Source: Marinobacter denitrificans (GTDB lineage Bacteria; Pseudomonadota; Gammaproteobacteria; Pseudomonadales; Oleiphilaceae). Taken from it: DNA of 64,000 nt. The notes under the pieces are model-generated. The model had not been told where the DNA came from. It worked only from the letters and a program-made list of their open reading frames with translations, and searched no databases. The position numbers and the translations under genes were made by a program. Positions within the stretch are counted from its first letter, which is position 1. Each line of letters opens with the position of its first letter. Shown here one piece after another: positions 46,236 through 55,814 of the stretch. Location of the stretch: assembly GCF_008795955.1 (NCBI RefSeq), contig NZ_VMHN01000001.1, positions 620,001 to 684,000 of the forward strand. Direction: 5' to 3'.

Positions 46236-46347
46236 GGTGGCGGCGCTGAGGGACCCCTTCCATGGACACGCTACAAGCACGTCCGTGTGCGCTTGGGGTC
46301 GGCCATCCCTGGCCTCCCACAGTCCATGAAAGGGGTCCCTCACCACC
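46236..46347 (+). repeat. Three-way-junction element, copy 7
   Basis: The outer stem pairs 46247-46267 with 46322-46341, with small bulges; GGTGG (46236) and CCACC (46343) extend it. The core starts ACGCTACAA and ends CACA. Hairpin 1 is 46277-46290 (GCAC-GTCCGT-GTGC); hairpin 2 is 46301-46314 (GGCC-ATCCCT-GGCC). On the minus strand the loops read ACGGAC and AGGGAT. Confidence 0.82.
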
Positions 46348-46482
46348 GCTTCGCATTATGGTGAGGGCTTCTCGGGTTTAATACCCAGGAGCGGAAGTTA
46401 GTGACAGAGTCCGACACCTGTAGTGGGCCGATTCAACAGTTTGGTGCGTATTCCTAACGGCATACGCCAAAAATTCGAACGA

Positions 46483-46588
46483 GGTGGTGGGGGTCTTCCT
46501 TCCCGGAATGTGGGAGGCCAAGGATGGCCGACCCCAAGCGCACATGGATGTGCTCGTAGCGTTTCCGGGAAGGAAGACCCCCACCACC
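46483..46588 (-). repeat. Three-way-junction element, copy 8 (inverted)
   Basis: The outer stem pairs 46483-46508 with 46563-46588, a perfect 26 bp. Hairpin 2 is 46516-46529 (GGCC-AAGGAT-GGCC); hairpin 1 is 46540-46553 (GCAC-ATGGAT-GTGC). It shares inner stem type with copy 7 but has a different outer stem. It lies 70 bases before ahcY and, in the plus-strand transcript, displays the ANGGAY loops. Confidence 0.85.
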
Positions 46589-46657
46589 GACAGCACCCGA
46601 ATTCAACAGTAAGGGAGCAGCAACTCCCAATCCAGAGATTCACGACAGGAGAACACC

Positions 46658-48052
<1,395 letters not shown>

Positions 48053-48067
48053 TCAGGTAGTAGCAGC

Positions 48068-48937
48068 ATGGAAACCCAGAAACAGTTCAAGCGCCGCTTC
48101 AGCTTTGAGTTTTTCCCGCCCAAGACCGATAAGGGCTGGGAAAAGCTGCAGGGCGTTCGCAACACGCTGGCAGAGGTTGACCCGGATTTCTTCTCGGTCA
48201 CCTTTGGGGCCGGCGGCTCAACCCGGGATCGCACCGTGCAGACGGTGCTGGACCTGCACAAGCGGGGTGTCTCTACCGCCCCGCACCTGTCCTGCGTGGG
48301 CGCCACCCGCGACAGCATTGCAGAACTGCTGGACGTTTACCGTGAGAACGGTATCAACCGCATCGTGGCCCTGCGGGGCGATATGCCTTCCGGCATGGGG
48401 GCCGCCGGTGAACTGCGCTACGCCAATGAGCTGGTGAGTTTCATCCGCGAGCACAGCGGCGATACCTTCAATATCGAAGTGGCGGCCTACCCGGAGTTTC
48501 ATCCCCAGGCCCGCACCGCGGAAGATGATCTTAAGAACTTCGCCCGCAAGGTGGAAGCCGGCGCCAACAGCGCTATTACCCAGTATTTCTTCAACGCAGA
48601 CAGCTACTTCTACTTTATCGACCGGCTGGAAAAGATGGGCGTCACCATTCCGGTGGTGCCGGGCATCATGCCCATCGTCAACTTTTCCAACCTGACCCGC
48701 TTCTCCGACATGTGCGGTGCCGAAATTCCCCGCTGGATCCGCAAACAGCTGGAAGCCTACGGCGAGGACAGCGACAGCATCCGCAAGTTTGGCGAGGAAG
48801 TGGTCACCCGCATGTGCGAAAAGCTACTGGCCGCCGGAGCGCCAGGGTTGCACTTCTACACCCTGAACCAGGCTGAACCCAGTGTCAGTATCTGGAAGAA
48901 CCTTGGGCTTGGTGAACGTGAGAAGATCGCTTTCTGA
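48068..48937 (+). CDS. metF: 5,10-methylenetetrahydrofolate reductase
   Basis: The 289-residue FAD-dependent TIM-barrel enzyme reduces methylene-THF to 5-methyl-THF, the methyl donor for remaking methionine from homocysteine. Motifs: FSFEFFPPKTDKG at the N-terminus (catalytic Glu), SVTFGAGGSTRD near residue 43, NRIVALRGDMP near 97 and TQYFFNADSYFYF near 178. It closes the activated methyl cycle set sahR-metK-ahcY-metF and is followed by a good terminator. Confidence 0.95.
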   Translation: METQKQFKRRFSFEFFPPKTDKGWEKLQGVRNTLAEVDPDFFSVTFGAGGSTRDRTVQTVLDLHKRGVSTAPHLSCVGATRDSIAELLDVYRENGINRIVALRGDMPSGMGAAGELRYANELVSFIREHSGDTFNIEVAAYPEFHPQARTAEDDLKNFARKVEAGANSAITQYFFNADSYFYFIDRLEKMGVTIPVVPGIMPIVNFSNLTRFSDMCGAEIPRWIRKQLEAYGEDSDSIRKFGEEVVTRMCEKLLAAGAPGLHFYTLNQAEPSVSIWKNLGLGEREKIAF

Positions 48938-48950
48938 CGAGCCCGCTTCT

Positions 48951-48990
48951 GTCGGATTACGGCCCTTTATGGCGTAATCCGACCATTTTT
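48951..48990 (+). terminator. Intrinsic terminator after metF
   Basis: GTCGGATTAC (48951-48960) pairs with GTAATCCGAC (48974-48983), followed by CA and five thymines. It lies 13 bases after the metF stop and ends the ahcY-metF transcript. Confidence 0.88.
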
Positions 48991-49165
48991 CTTCCCTCTC
49001 CCCTCCTCCAACCATTTGATTTCCTGCATTTCTCCGGTTAATGGTCTAAAGTGTAAAGGTTGCAGTTCCATTAACTGCCCCCGGAAAGAACCGGCTTGAT
49101 CAGCCCGCCTTTTCCGGAGCACTCCACCGGGTGCACGGGCAATAAAAGCAAAAACAGGAGATTGT

Positions 49166-49924
49166 ATGAGCACCAAATGGATTAAAACGGTTGGCGCAAC
49201 CCTGGCACTCACCGTTGCCGCAGGAACCGTCAGTGCAGAGACGCTGCGTGTCGTCACCGACCCCAGCTTCGTGCCCTTCGAGATGATGGACCAGGAAACC
49301 GGTGAGATGATCGGGTTCGATATGGAGATCATCCGCGAAGTGGCAGATCGTGCCGGCTTTGAGATCGACCTGAACACCATGGACTTCAACGGCATCATCC
49401 CTGCCCTGCAGACCGGCAACGTGGATATCGCAATCGCTGGCATTACCATTACCGAAGAGCGCAAGGAAATCGTTGATTTCTCTGACCCGTATTATGATTC
49501 CGGCCTGCGAATCCTGGTGCGCGAGGATAACGATAATGTTGAAGAGATTTCCGACCTGGAAGGCCTGAAAATCGGCACCAAGATCGGCAGCACCAGTTAC
49601 GACTACCTGATGAAAACACTGGATGAAGACGACGGAGTTACCCCTTATCCGGGCAGTTCAGACATGTACATGGCGCTGATGTCCCGCGCTGTTGATGCGG
49701 TTTTCTACGATGCACCCAACGTCGGCTACTTCGCCAGCACCAAGGGTGAAGGCAAGGTAAAGACTGTCGGCAAGTTGTACGAAGGCCAGCAATATGGCAT
49801 TGCTCTGAAGAAAGGCAGCGAATGGGTGGACGAGGTGAATGACGCCCTCGCTGAGATCAAGGAAGACGGCACGTACAAGGATATCTACGAGAAGTGGTTC
49901 GGCGAAATGCCAGAAGGCGAGTAA
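49166..49924 (+). CDS. Polar amino-acid ABC transporter, substrate-binding protein (GlnH-like)
   Basis: The 252-residue periplasmic protein of the SBP_bac_3 family has a signal peptide to about residue 24 (VSA/ETL). The mature start LRVVTDPSFVPFEMMD and IGFDMEIIREVADRAG are typical; NVDIAIAGITITEERKEIVD is the family signature. It binds a polar amino acid such as glutamine, glutamate or histidine; the exact ligand is not readable. It is the first gene of an SBP-permease-ATPase operon and is separated from the permease by a stable hairpin. Confidence 0.92.
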   Translation: MSTKWIKTVGATLALTVAAGTVSAETLRVVTDPSFVPFEMMDQETGEMIGFDMEIIREVADRAGFEIDLNTMDFNGIIPALQTGNVDIAIAGITITEERKEIVDFSDPYYDSGLRILVREDNDNVEEISDLEGLKIGTKIGSTSYDYLMKTLDEDDGVTPYPGSSDMYMALMSRAVDAVFYDAPNVGYFASTKGEGKVKTVGKLYEGQQYGIALKKGSEWVDEVNDALAEIKEDGTYKDIYEKWFGEMPEGE

Positions 49925-49937
49925 AACTGAAAACCAC

Positions 49938-49962
49938 AGCCGGGGCGCACAACGCCCCGGCT
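49938..49962 (+). promoter_or_regulatory. Intercistronic hairpin after the binding-protein gene
   Basis: AGCCGGGGCG-CACAA-CGCCCCGGCT is a perfect ten-pair stem without a T-run, between the stop of the binding protein and the permease start. Such structures protect the upstream mRNA from 3' decay and give more binding protein than permease. Confidence 0.7.
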
Positions 49963-49993
49963 GGCAACTCCCCATCCAACGGAGACACCCACT

Positions 49994-50665
49994 GTGGAAT
50001 TCCAGTTTCAGTTTGACTGGCAGGCTGCCATCAACTCGATTCCCTACCTGCTTAAAGGTATTCCCTACACCCTTCTTATTTCCTTTGGCGGCCTCGCCAT
50101 CGGCTTCGTACTCGGCATCATTTTCGGCTTGCTGAGTATCAATAAAAAGTGGTTCTTTCGCTGGCCAGCCACGGCCTACATCGAAATTTTTCGCGGCACC
50201 CCGATTCTGGTTCAGGTGCTATTCATCTTCTATGGCTTGCCAGACCTGGTAGGCGGCCCCATTGATCCGCTGACCGCCGGTATCGCTGCCATTGCCCTGA
50301 ACTCTGGCGCCTATATCTCCGAAGTCGTGCGGGGCGGCGTGCAGTCTATCGACAAGGGCCAGACCGAAGCGGGGCTGTCACTGGGCCTGTCCCGGTCCCA
50401 GACATTCTGGTCGATCATCTGGCCCCAGGCTTTCCGCCGCATGATCCCGCCCCTGGGCAATCAGGCGATCGTGAGCATCAAGGACACCTCACTGTTCTCG
50501 GTCATCGGTGTGGGTGAGCTGGTTCGTCAGGGCCAGGTGTATATCGCCAATACCTTTACTGCCTTCGAGGTCTACTTCGTGGTGGCATTGATGTATCTCG
50601 CGATTACCCTCTCCCTCTCTCTCGTGCTCCGCTTCATAGAGCGGCGCGGACTGGCTTCTGTCTGA
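49994..50665 (+). CDS. Polar amino-acid ABC transporter, permease (GlnP-like)
   Basis: The 223-residue inner-membrane permease of the HisMQ/GlnP family has about five transmembrane helices, the [18 protein letters not shown] motif near residue 58 and the EAA loop [20 protein letters not shown] near 123, which contacts the ATPase. The start is a GTG with GGAGA 9 bases upstream. Only one permease is encoded, so it probably forms a homodimer. Confidence 0.93.
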   Translation: MEFQFQFDWQAAINSIPYLLKGIPYTLLISFGGLAIGFVLGIIFGLLSINKKWFFRWPATAYIEIFRGTPILVQVLFIFYGLPDLVGGPIDPLTAGIAAIALNSGAYISEVVRGGVQSIDKGQTEAGLSLGLSRSQTFWSIIWPQAFRRMIPPLGNQAIVSIKDTSLFSVIGVGELVRQGQVYIANTFTAFEVYFVVALMYLAITLSLSLVLRFIERRGLASV

Positions 50666-50678
50666 AGGATTGGTACCC

Positions 50679-51425
50679 ATGACACAGATCGTGCAAATGC
50701 GGGGCATGAACAAGTACTTCGGTACCCTGCATGTCCTCAAGGAAATTGACCTGACCGTTGAAGCCGGTGAAGTGGTGGTGATCATCGGGGCCAGCGGCTC
50801 CGGGAAGTCGACCCTCATCCGCTGCGTCAACGGCCTTGAAGAATTCGAGTCCGGAAAACTGGTGGTGGACGGCAATGAACTCGCCCCGAAAGGTGGCAAC
50901 CAGAAGGCCCTGGCGGAAATCCGCAAGGAAGTGGGCATGGTGTTTCAGCAGTTCAATCTCTTCCCCCACCTCACGGTGAAGAAGAACATCATGCTGGCGC
51001 CGAGAAAAGTTAAAGAAGCACCCGAACCCATCGCCAGTGCCACGGCAGACCGCCTGCTGAGCCGCGTAGGCATCGCCAGCCAGGCTGACAAGTACCCCAG
51101 CCACCTGTCCGGCGGCCAGCAACAGCGGGTGGCGATCGCCCGTGCTCTGGCCATGGAACCCAGGTTAATGCTGTTCGATGAACCCACCTCGGCCCTGGAC
51201 CCGGAAATGATCGGCGAAGTGCTGGATGTCATGCGGGAACTGGCCAAGGAAGGCATGACCATGATGGTGGTTACCCACGAAATGGGTTTCGCCCGGGAAG
51301 TCGCCGACCGCGTGATCTACATCCACGAAGGCCAGATTGTCGAGGAAGGCAAGCCGGCGGATGTGTTCGACAACCCCCAGAATGAGCGTACCCAGTCGTT
51401 CCTGAGCCGGGTGCTGTCGCACTGA
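50679..51425 (+). CDS. Polar amino-acid ABC transporter, ATP-binding protein (GlnQ-like)
   Basis: The 248-residue ATPase has Walker [13 protein letters not shown] near residue 38, the Q-loop [11 protein letters not shown], the signature [15 protein letters not shown] near 147, Walker [15 protein letters not shown] near 167 and the H-loop VTHEM. It belongs to the GlnQ/HisP clade that energises polar amino-acid uptake. The ATG at 50679 is preceded by AAGGA; a TTG three codons earlier is less likely. Confidence 0.95.
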   Translation: MTQIVQMRGMNKYFGTLHVLKEIDLTVEAGEVVVIIGASGSGKSTLIRCVNGLEEFESGKLVVDGNELAPKGGNQKALAEIRKEVGMVFQQFNLFPHLTVKKNIMLAPRKVKEAPEPIASATADRLLSRVGIASQADKYPSHLSGGQQQRVAIARALAMEPRLMLFDEPTSALDPEMIGEVLDVMRELAKEGMTMMVVTHEMGFAREVADRVIYIHEGQIVEEGKPADVFDNPQNERTQSFLSRVLSH

Positions 51426-51431
51426 TCATCC

Positions 51432-51465
51432 CACCCGCCACGCGCTCTAGAGCAACTGGCGGGTG
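51432..51465. terminator. Hairpin at the convergent glnQ-like/DUF2505 junction
   Basis: CACCCGCCA (51432-51440) pairs with TGGCGGGTG (51457-51465). It begins 6 bases after the ATPase stop and includes the last codons of DUF2505. It has no T-run and may slow both polymerases or protect the 3' end. Confidence 0.45.
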
Positions 51466-51935
51466 ATCCTGTACTCCTTCTCAATCTTGGTATGAGAGTC
51501 ATCCGCCAGAAACCGGGCAATCTTCTTGCCCAGCAACGGCACTTCGCATAGAACGTTCAGCGTGACGTAGTTGATGCAGGCCTGGTCTGTGCCCTGCAGC
51601 CGCATGTTGCCCTTGATCTTTGCCGGTACCCCCTCGATCCGTACCCGGAATTCGCAGTGCCATTCCCCGTCGTCCTTGCGGAACCAGTGTTCTTCCTGGC
51701 GTACGCGGTTCCACTCTTTGTGGAAGCTGGAGAGAATACCCGGCACCTCAGTGGAAGCCATCATCTCCCGCTCCACCACTACCTTTGCCGACAGCTCGTC
51801 GCGGGTGAGTTCGGGAACCCGCACGTTGCGGGAACCCAGTCGCTCGTTCTTTTCCTGAATGTGGGCTTCGTCGAAGAAGGCACCCAGCACCCGCTCCAGG
51901 CCGGCGTTGTATGAATGTCTCAATTCCAGTTCCAT
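51447..51935 (-). CDS. DUF2505-family protein
   Basis: The 162-residue protein is predicted to be a START/SRPBCC-like alpha/beta fold: an N-terminal strand MELELRHSYNAGLERVLGAF, then alternating strands (EEHWFRKDDGEWHCEFRVRI, VPAKIKGNMRLQG). DUF2505 proteins may bind hydrophobic ligands; none has a defined role that I know. The ATG at 51935 fits the family N-terminus; a longer frame adds 21 codons of atypical sequence. Confidence 0.8.
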   Translation of the reverse strand: MELELRHSYNAGLERVLGAFFDEAHIQEKNERLGSRNVRVPELTRDELSAKVVVEREMMASTEVPGILSSFHKEWNRVRQEEHWFRKDDGEWHCEFRVRIEGVPAKIKGNMRLQGTDQACINYVTLNVLCEVPLLGKKIARFLADDSHTKIEKEYRITRQLL

Positions 51936-52032
51936 AAAGGCCTCCGTAACAGAATGAACTGATTCTGCGCGAGGGGTGGTGCGGACACATTGGCCCACCG
52001 GTCATTGGCGCCTGGCATAGTGGTCAGCGGCC

Positions 52033-52066
52033 GCTGTTAACTGTAATATCCGCACAGGTTAACAGC
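52033..52066. promoter_or_regulatory. BirA-type operator upstream of bioA
   Basis: GCTGTTAACT (52033-52042) and GGTTAACAGC (52057-52066) form an inverted repeat of ten-base arms with one mismatch and a 14-base spacer. BirA operators have the form TGTNAACC-N14/15-GGTTNACA, so size, spacing and sequence agree. It ends 38 bases before the bioA ATG and would repress biotin synthesis when biotinyl-AMP is plentiful. Confidence 0.75.
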
Positions 52067-52104
52067 CGATAATTCACTACCTGAGCGTCTGACGGAGATT
52101 TATC

Positions 52105-53457
52105 ATGCGCAATGCTGACCTCGTCGCCCGCGGCCTTAAATCCGTATGGCATCCCTGCACCCAGATGAAAGATCACGAAGGAACCCTGCCACTGGTCCCG
52201 ATCAAGCGGGGAGAAGGTGTGTGGCTGGAGGATTTCGAGAGCAACCGTTACATCGATGCTGTGAGTTCCTGGTGGGTTAACCTGTTCGGTCATGCCAACC
52301 CGAGAATCAACGCCGCCATCCAGAAACAGATCGGACAGCTCGAGCATGTCATCCTGGCCGGCTTCACCCACGAACCGGTGGTAAACCTGTCAGAACGGCT
52401 TATAGAAGTGACCCCGGAAGGCCTCAACAAGTGCTTCTACGCCGACAACGGCTCTTCGGCCATCGAAGCGGCGCTCAAGATGAGCTTCCATTACTGGAAA
52501 AACCAGGGCAAACCGGGCAAGAAAAACTTCGTGAACCTGAGCAACAGCTATCACGGAGAAACCCTGGGCGCACTGGCCCTCGGCGATGTTGCCCTCTACA
52601 AGGACACCTACCAGCCGTTATTGATGGAAGTGCTGACGGCGCCCTCCCCGGACGCCTTCAACAAGGAGCCGGGTGAAACTGACGAGGACTACGCCCTGCG
52701 CCAGTTCGAGGCCATGGACGCGCTGCTGGCAGAAAAACACGATGAAATCTGCGCCGTGGTGGTAGAGCCCCTGATCCAGTGCGCGGGCGGCATGCGCATG
52801 CACCACCCTGTTTACCACACCAGACTCCGTGAAGCCTGCGACCGCTACGATGTGCACCTGATCGCCGACGAGATCGCCGTGGGATTCGGCCGTACCGGCA
52901 CCCTGTTTGCGTGTGAGCAATCCGGCATCACCCCGGACTTCATGTGCCTGTCCAAGGGCCTGACCGCCGGTTACCTGCCGCTGTCTGTCGTGCTCACTAC
53001 CGATAACGTCTACAACGCCTTCTACGACGATTACGAAACCCTGAAGGCGTTCCTTCACAGCCACAGCTACACCGGCAACCCCATCGGCTGCGCGGTAGCC
53101 CTGGCCACCCTGGATATCTTCCGGGATGACAACGTTATCGAAAACAACAAACGCCTGAGCGCCTGCATGGGAGAGTCCGTCGCCCACCTTGCAGACCATC
53201 CCAACGTTGGCGATATCCGCCAGCACGGCATGACCCTGGCGGTAGAGATGGTAAGGAACAAAGCCACCAGAGAGCCCTTTCCCTGGCAGGAGCGCCGTGG
53301 TATCCGCGTATACCAGCACGCCCTCACCCGACAATCGCTGTTGCGGCCGCTGGGCAATGTGGTCTACTTTATGCCCCCTTATGTGATCACTGAAGAACAG
53401 ATCCGCCACCTGGCCCAGGTGGCCACCGAAGGCATCGAAATCGCAGTACGGGACTGA
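52105..53457 (+). CDS. bioA: Adenosylmethionine-8-amino-7-oxononanoate aminotransferase
   Basis: The 450-residue PLP enzyme of biotin synthesis transfers the amino group of S-adenosylmethionine to 7-keto-8-aminopelargonate. Motifs: SVWHPCTQMKDHE at the N-terminus (BioA-specific), SSWWVNLFGHANPRI near residue 54, YADNGSSAIEAALKM near 112, LIADEIAVGFGRTGTLFACE near 252 and the PLP lysine in CLSKGLTAGYLPLS near 284. The gene is followed by rsmE after 10 bases, as in Pseudomonas. The other bio genes are not in this window. Confidence 0.95.
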   Translation: MRNADLVARGLKSVWHPCTQMKDHEGTLPLVPIKRGEGVWLEDFESNRYIDAVSSWWVNLFGHANPRINAAIQKQIGQLEHVILAGFTHEPVVNLSERLIEVTPEGLNKCFYADNGSSAIEAALKMSFHYWKNQGKPGKKNFVNLSNSYHGETLGALALGDVALYKDTYQPLLMEVLTAPSPDAFNKEPGETDEDYALRQFEAMDALLAEKHDEICAVVVEPLIQCAGGMRMHHPVYHTRLREACDRYDVHLIADEIAVGFGRTGTLFACEQSGITPDFMCLSKGLTAGYLPLSVVLTTDNVYNAFYDDYETLKAFLHSHSYTGNPIGCAVALATLDIFRDDNVIENNKRLSACMGESVAHLADHPNVGDIRQHGMTLAVEMVRNKATREPFPWQERRGIRVYQHALTRQSLLRPLGNVVYFMPPYVITEEQIRHLAQVATEGIEIAVRD

Positions 53458-53467
53458 CCAACACACC

Positions 53468-54202
53468 ATGCGCATCCCTCGTATCTACACCGACTCTCCT
53501 CTGAACGAGGGAGCCACTGCTGACCTGGACGACAACGCGGCGCAACACGTAGGCCGCGTACTGCGTATGCAGCCCGGTCAGGAACTGTTGCTGTTCAATG
53601 GCGACGGTAACGACTACCCTGCCACCATCACCGAGTCCGGCAAAAAAAGAGTGGAAGTCCGGGTCGGCAGCCCGGTAGCCAACACCACTGAAGCCCCCCT
53701 GGACATCGTACTTGGCCAGACGCTCTCCAAGGGTGACCGTATGGACTATGCGGTGCAGAAAGCGGTAGAAATGGGCGTCGCCCGCATCGTTCCGCTCACC
53801 ACCGAACGCTGTGACGTCAAGCTCAAAGGCGACCGGGAAGACAAACGCCTGCGCCACTGGCAGTCCGTCGCCATCAGCGCGGCCGAGCAATGCGGCCGTG
53901 CCCGGGTGCCGGAAATATTGCCAGTCATGACCCTGGCGGACTGGCTCGATCACACCCGTGACTGCGACCTGCGCCTGGTGCTCCACCACCGCACCCAACA
54001 GTCACTCAATACCATGGCTAAACCCGCCCGGGTCGCCCTGATGATCGGCCCCGAAGGCGGCCTCAGCGCGGAGGAAATCACCGCCGCTGAAACCGCCGGC
54101 TTCCTCCCCGTCGCCCTCGGCCCACGGGTCCTCAGAACCGAAACCGCGCCGGTCGCCGCCATGGCCCTGTGCCAGTGGTTGTGGGGAGATATCGGAAGCT
54201 GA
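53468..54202 (+). CDS. rsmE: 16S rRNA m3U1498 methyltransferase RsmE
   Basis: The 244-residue SPOUT-class methyltransferase has an N-terminal PUA-like domain (about 1-70; HVGRVLRMQPGQELLLFNGDG) and a knotted C-terminal domain with the SAM-binding MIGPEGGLSAEEI near residue 194 and LGPRVLRTETAPVAAMA near 216. It methylates U1498 of 16S rRNA in the 30S subunit. It is probably co-transcribed with bioA. Confidence 0.94.
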   Translation: MRIPRIYTDSPLNEGATADLDDNAAQHVGRVLRMQPGQELLLFNGDGNDYPATITESGKKRVEVRVGSPVANTTEAPLDIVLGQTLSKGDRMDYAVQKAVEMGVARIVPLTTERCDVKLKGDREDKRLRHWQSVAISAAEQCGRARVPEILPVMTLADWLDHTRDCDLRLVLHHRTQQSLNTMAKPARVALMIGPEGGLSAEEITAAETAGFLPVALGPRVLRTETAPVAAMALCQWLWGDIGS

Positions 54203-54318
54203 CAGATTCCGACCGTGCCGCCGTCTCAAGCTGGCAGGCAAGTCATTGACACCAGCATTGTCTGACAACATTATCCCTGTCGGGTAAAAAGAACGTTTAG
54301 GACAACTCCGAAGCCGGG

Positions 54319-54430
54319 GCTGTATTACGGGGAGGCGTTGCCAAAACTGTGCGGAACCATGGATGGCGGAGCCCAAGCGCCACATGGATGTGCTTGAGCG
54401 TGTTTTGGCAACGCCTCCCCGTAATGCAGC
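54319..54430 (-). repeat. Three-way-junction element, copy 9 (single)
   Basis: The outer stem pairs 54324-54347 with 54402-54425 perfectly and extends to 54319/54430 with one wobble, giving 29 pairs, the longest of the set. Hairpin 1 is 54381-54392 (CAC-ATGGAT-GTG). Hairpin 2 (about 54357-54366) is the weakest of all copies, with only CC/GG firmly closing ATGGAT. It lies between rsmE and the DUF445 gene, 31 bases before the latter's ATG, and the plus-strand transcript shows the ANGGAY loops. Confidence 0.82.
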
Positions 54431-54460
54431 AAACTCCAGAAGATAACAAGCGAACACCAG

Positions 54461-55690
54461 ATGACAAGCCTGTTTAGCAACCCAGAATTCTGGCAATACC
54501 TCAGCATCCCGGTTATTGCCGCCCTGATCGGCTGGACCACCAACTGGCTCGCCATCAAGATGACCTTCTACCCGCTGGAATTCGTCGGCAAACCCCCGTT
54601 ACTGGGCTGGCAGGGCATCATCCCGTCGAAAGCCCGAAAAATGGCCGCCATCAGCGTCGATGCCACCATCTCCAAAATCGGCACCGTGCAGGAAATCTTC
54701 CAGCAGATCGACCCAAAGGTACTCGCCGCCCACATCATCTACACAGTCGAGCCCCGCACCGAAGAATACGTCGACGAACTGATGCTCAAAGAGTACCCCA
54801 CCTTCTGGGAAAACCTGCCGGCCTCCGCCAGAAACATGGTCTATGACCGGGTACGGAAATCCACCCCGCACCTGGTGGACAACCTGGTAGGAGATGTATC
54901 CGACAACATCGAAGACCTGCTGGACATCAAAAGCATGGTTATCGAGCGCCTGGCGAAAGACAAACGCCTGCTTAACCGCATATTCATCGAGTGTGGGGAA
55001 GTGGAATTCCGCTTCATCATCAACTCCGGCTTCTACTTCGGTTTCCTGTTCGGCCTGGTGCAGATGACCGTCTGGTACTTCTACCAGAGCTGGTGGGTGT
55101 TGCCTTTCTTCGGTCTGCTCGTGGGTTGGGCCACCAACTGGATTGCACTGAACGTGATCTTCCGACCGCTACACGAGAAGAAAATCGGGCCGGTGCGGCT
55201 TCAGGGATTATTTCTCAAGCGGCAGCAGGAAGTAGCCGAGTCCTTTTGCCACATCGTCACCCATGAAATCCTTACCGTGGGCAACATCATCAATGCCATC
55301 CTCGAAGGCCCGAAAGGCGACCGTGCACGCAACATGGTCAAGAAACACATCAAACCGCTGGTGGATGAGACGGCCGGCATGGGCAAGGCTCTGACCCAGG
55401 TGGCGTTCGGGCCGACCGGGTTCGCCACTCTCAAGAATCAGGTGGGGCACAAAGCCATCGAGATTTCCCGAACCTCGTTCGACAACCCGGTCTTCGAGAC
55501 GGACCGGGCAAGGGCCGTTGAAAGCATTATGGTTGAACGCATGATTGCCCTGTCTTCGGAAGAATTCCAGGACCTGCTGCGCCCCTGCTTCCAGGAGGAC
55601 GAGATCAAACTGATACTGGTGGGCGCCTTCCTGGGTTTCGCTGCCGGCATCTGCCAGCTGATCTTTGTATTCGGGGGTTCCGTCTTCTGA
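54461..55690 (+). CDS. DUF445 membrane protein
   Basis: The 409-residue protein has three or four membrane segments: one at the N-terminus (YLSIPVIAALIGWTTNWLAI), a pair near residues 187-230 (FGFLFGLVQMTVWYFYQ; PFFGLLVGWATNWIAL) and one at the C-terminus. The GWATNWIALxxIFRPL motif is repeated in both halves, a feature of DUF445/YheB-like proteins. The soluble middle is helical with many charged residues. The function is unknown; some relatives are linked to envelope integrity. Confidence 0.85.
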   Translation: MTSLFSNPEFWQYLSIPVIAALIGWTTNWLAIKMTFYPLEFVGKPPLLGWQGIIPSKARKMAAISVDATISKIGTVQEIFQQIDPKVLAAHIIYTVEPRTEEYVDELMLKEYPTFWENLPASARNMVYDRVRKSTPHLVDNLVGDVSDNIEDLLDIKSMVIERLAKDKRLLNRIFIECGEVEFRFIINSGFYFGFLFGLVQMTVWYFYQSWWVLPFFGLLVGWATNWIALNVIFRPLHEKKIGPVRLQGLFLKRQQEVAESFCHIVTHEILTVGNIINAILEGPKGDRARNMVKKHIKPLVDETAGMGKALTQVAFGPTGFATLKNQVGHKAIEISRTSFDNPVFETDRARAVESIMVERMIALSSEEFQDLLRPCFQEDEIKLILVGAFLGFAAGICQLIFVFGGSVF

Positions 55691-55814
55691 TTCTCGGTGC
55701 CGGAAAACCGGCAAGTTATGCCGGGTTACGCTGGGCATATCCGCTATGGGTCTCTATACTCCGGGGATACGGGTGTGTATTTCCCGGCGACTCTACTTTT
55801 CCCGGAGGCATCGG

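Larger units (their letters stand above)
46181..46657. other. Long spacer between metK and ahcY with two structured repeats
   Basis: These 477 bases carry no gene. Repeat copies 7 and 8 lie head-to-head here. ATTCAACAGT occurs twice as a direct repeat, at 46431-46440 and 46601-46610, on either side of copy 8. The ahcY ribosome site (ACAGGAGA) is at about 46645. I see no S-adenosylhomocysteine riboswitch, which precedes ahcY in many related bacteria. Confidence 0.6.

Noticed and set aside
46181..46657. SAH riboswitch in front of ahcY
   Set aside because: The conserved SAH riboswitch core was looked for by eye and not found; the spacer is taken up by the two structured repeats.
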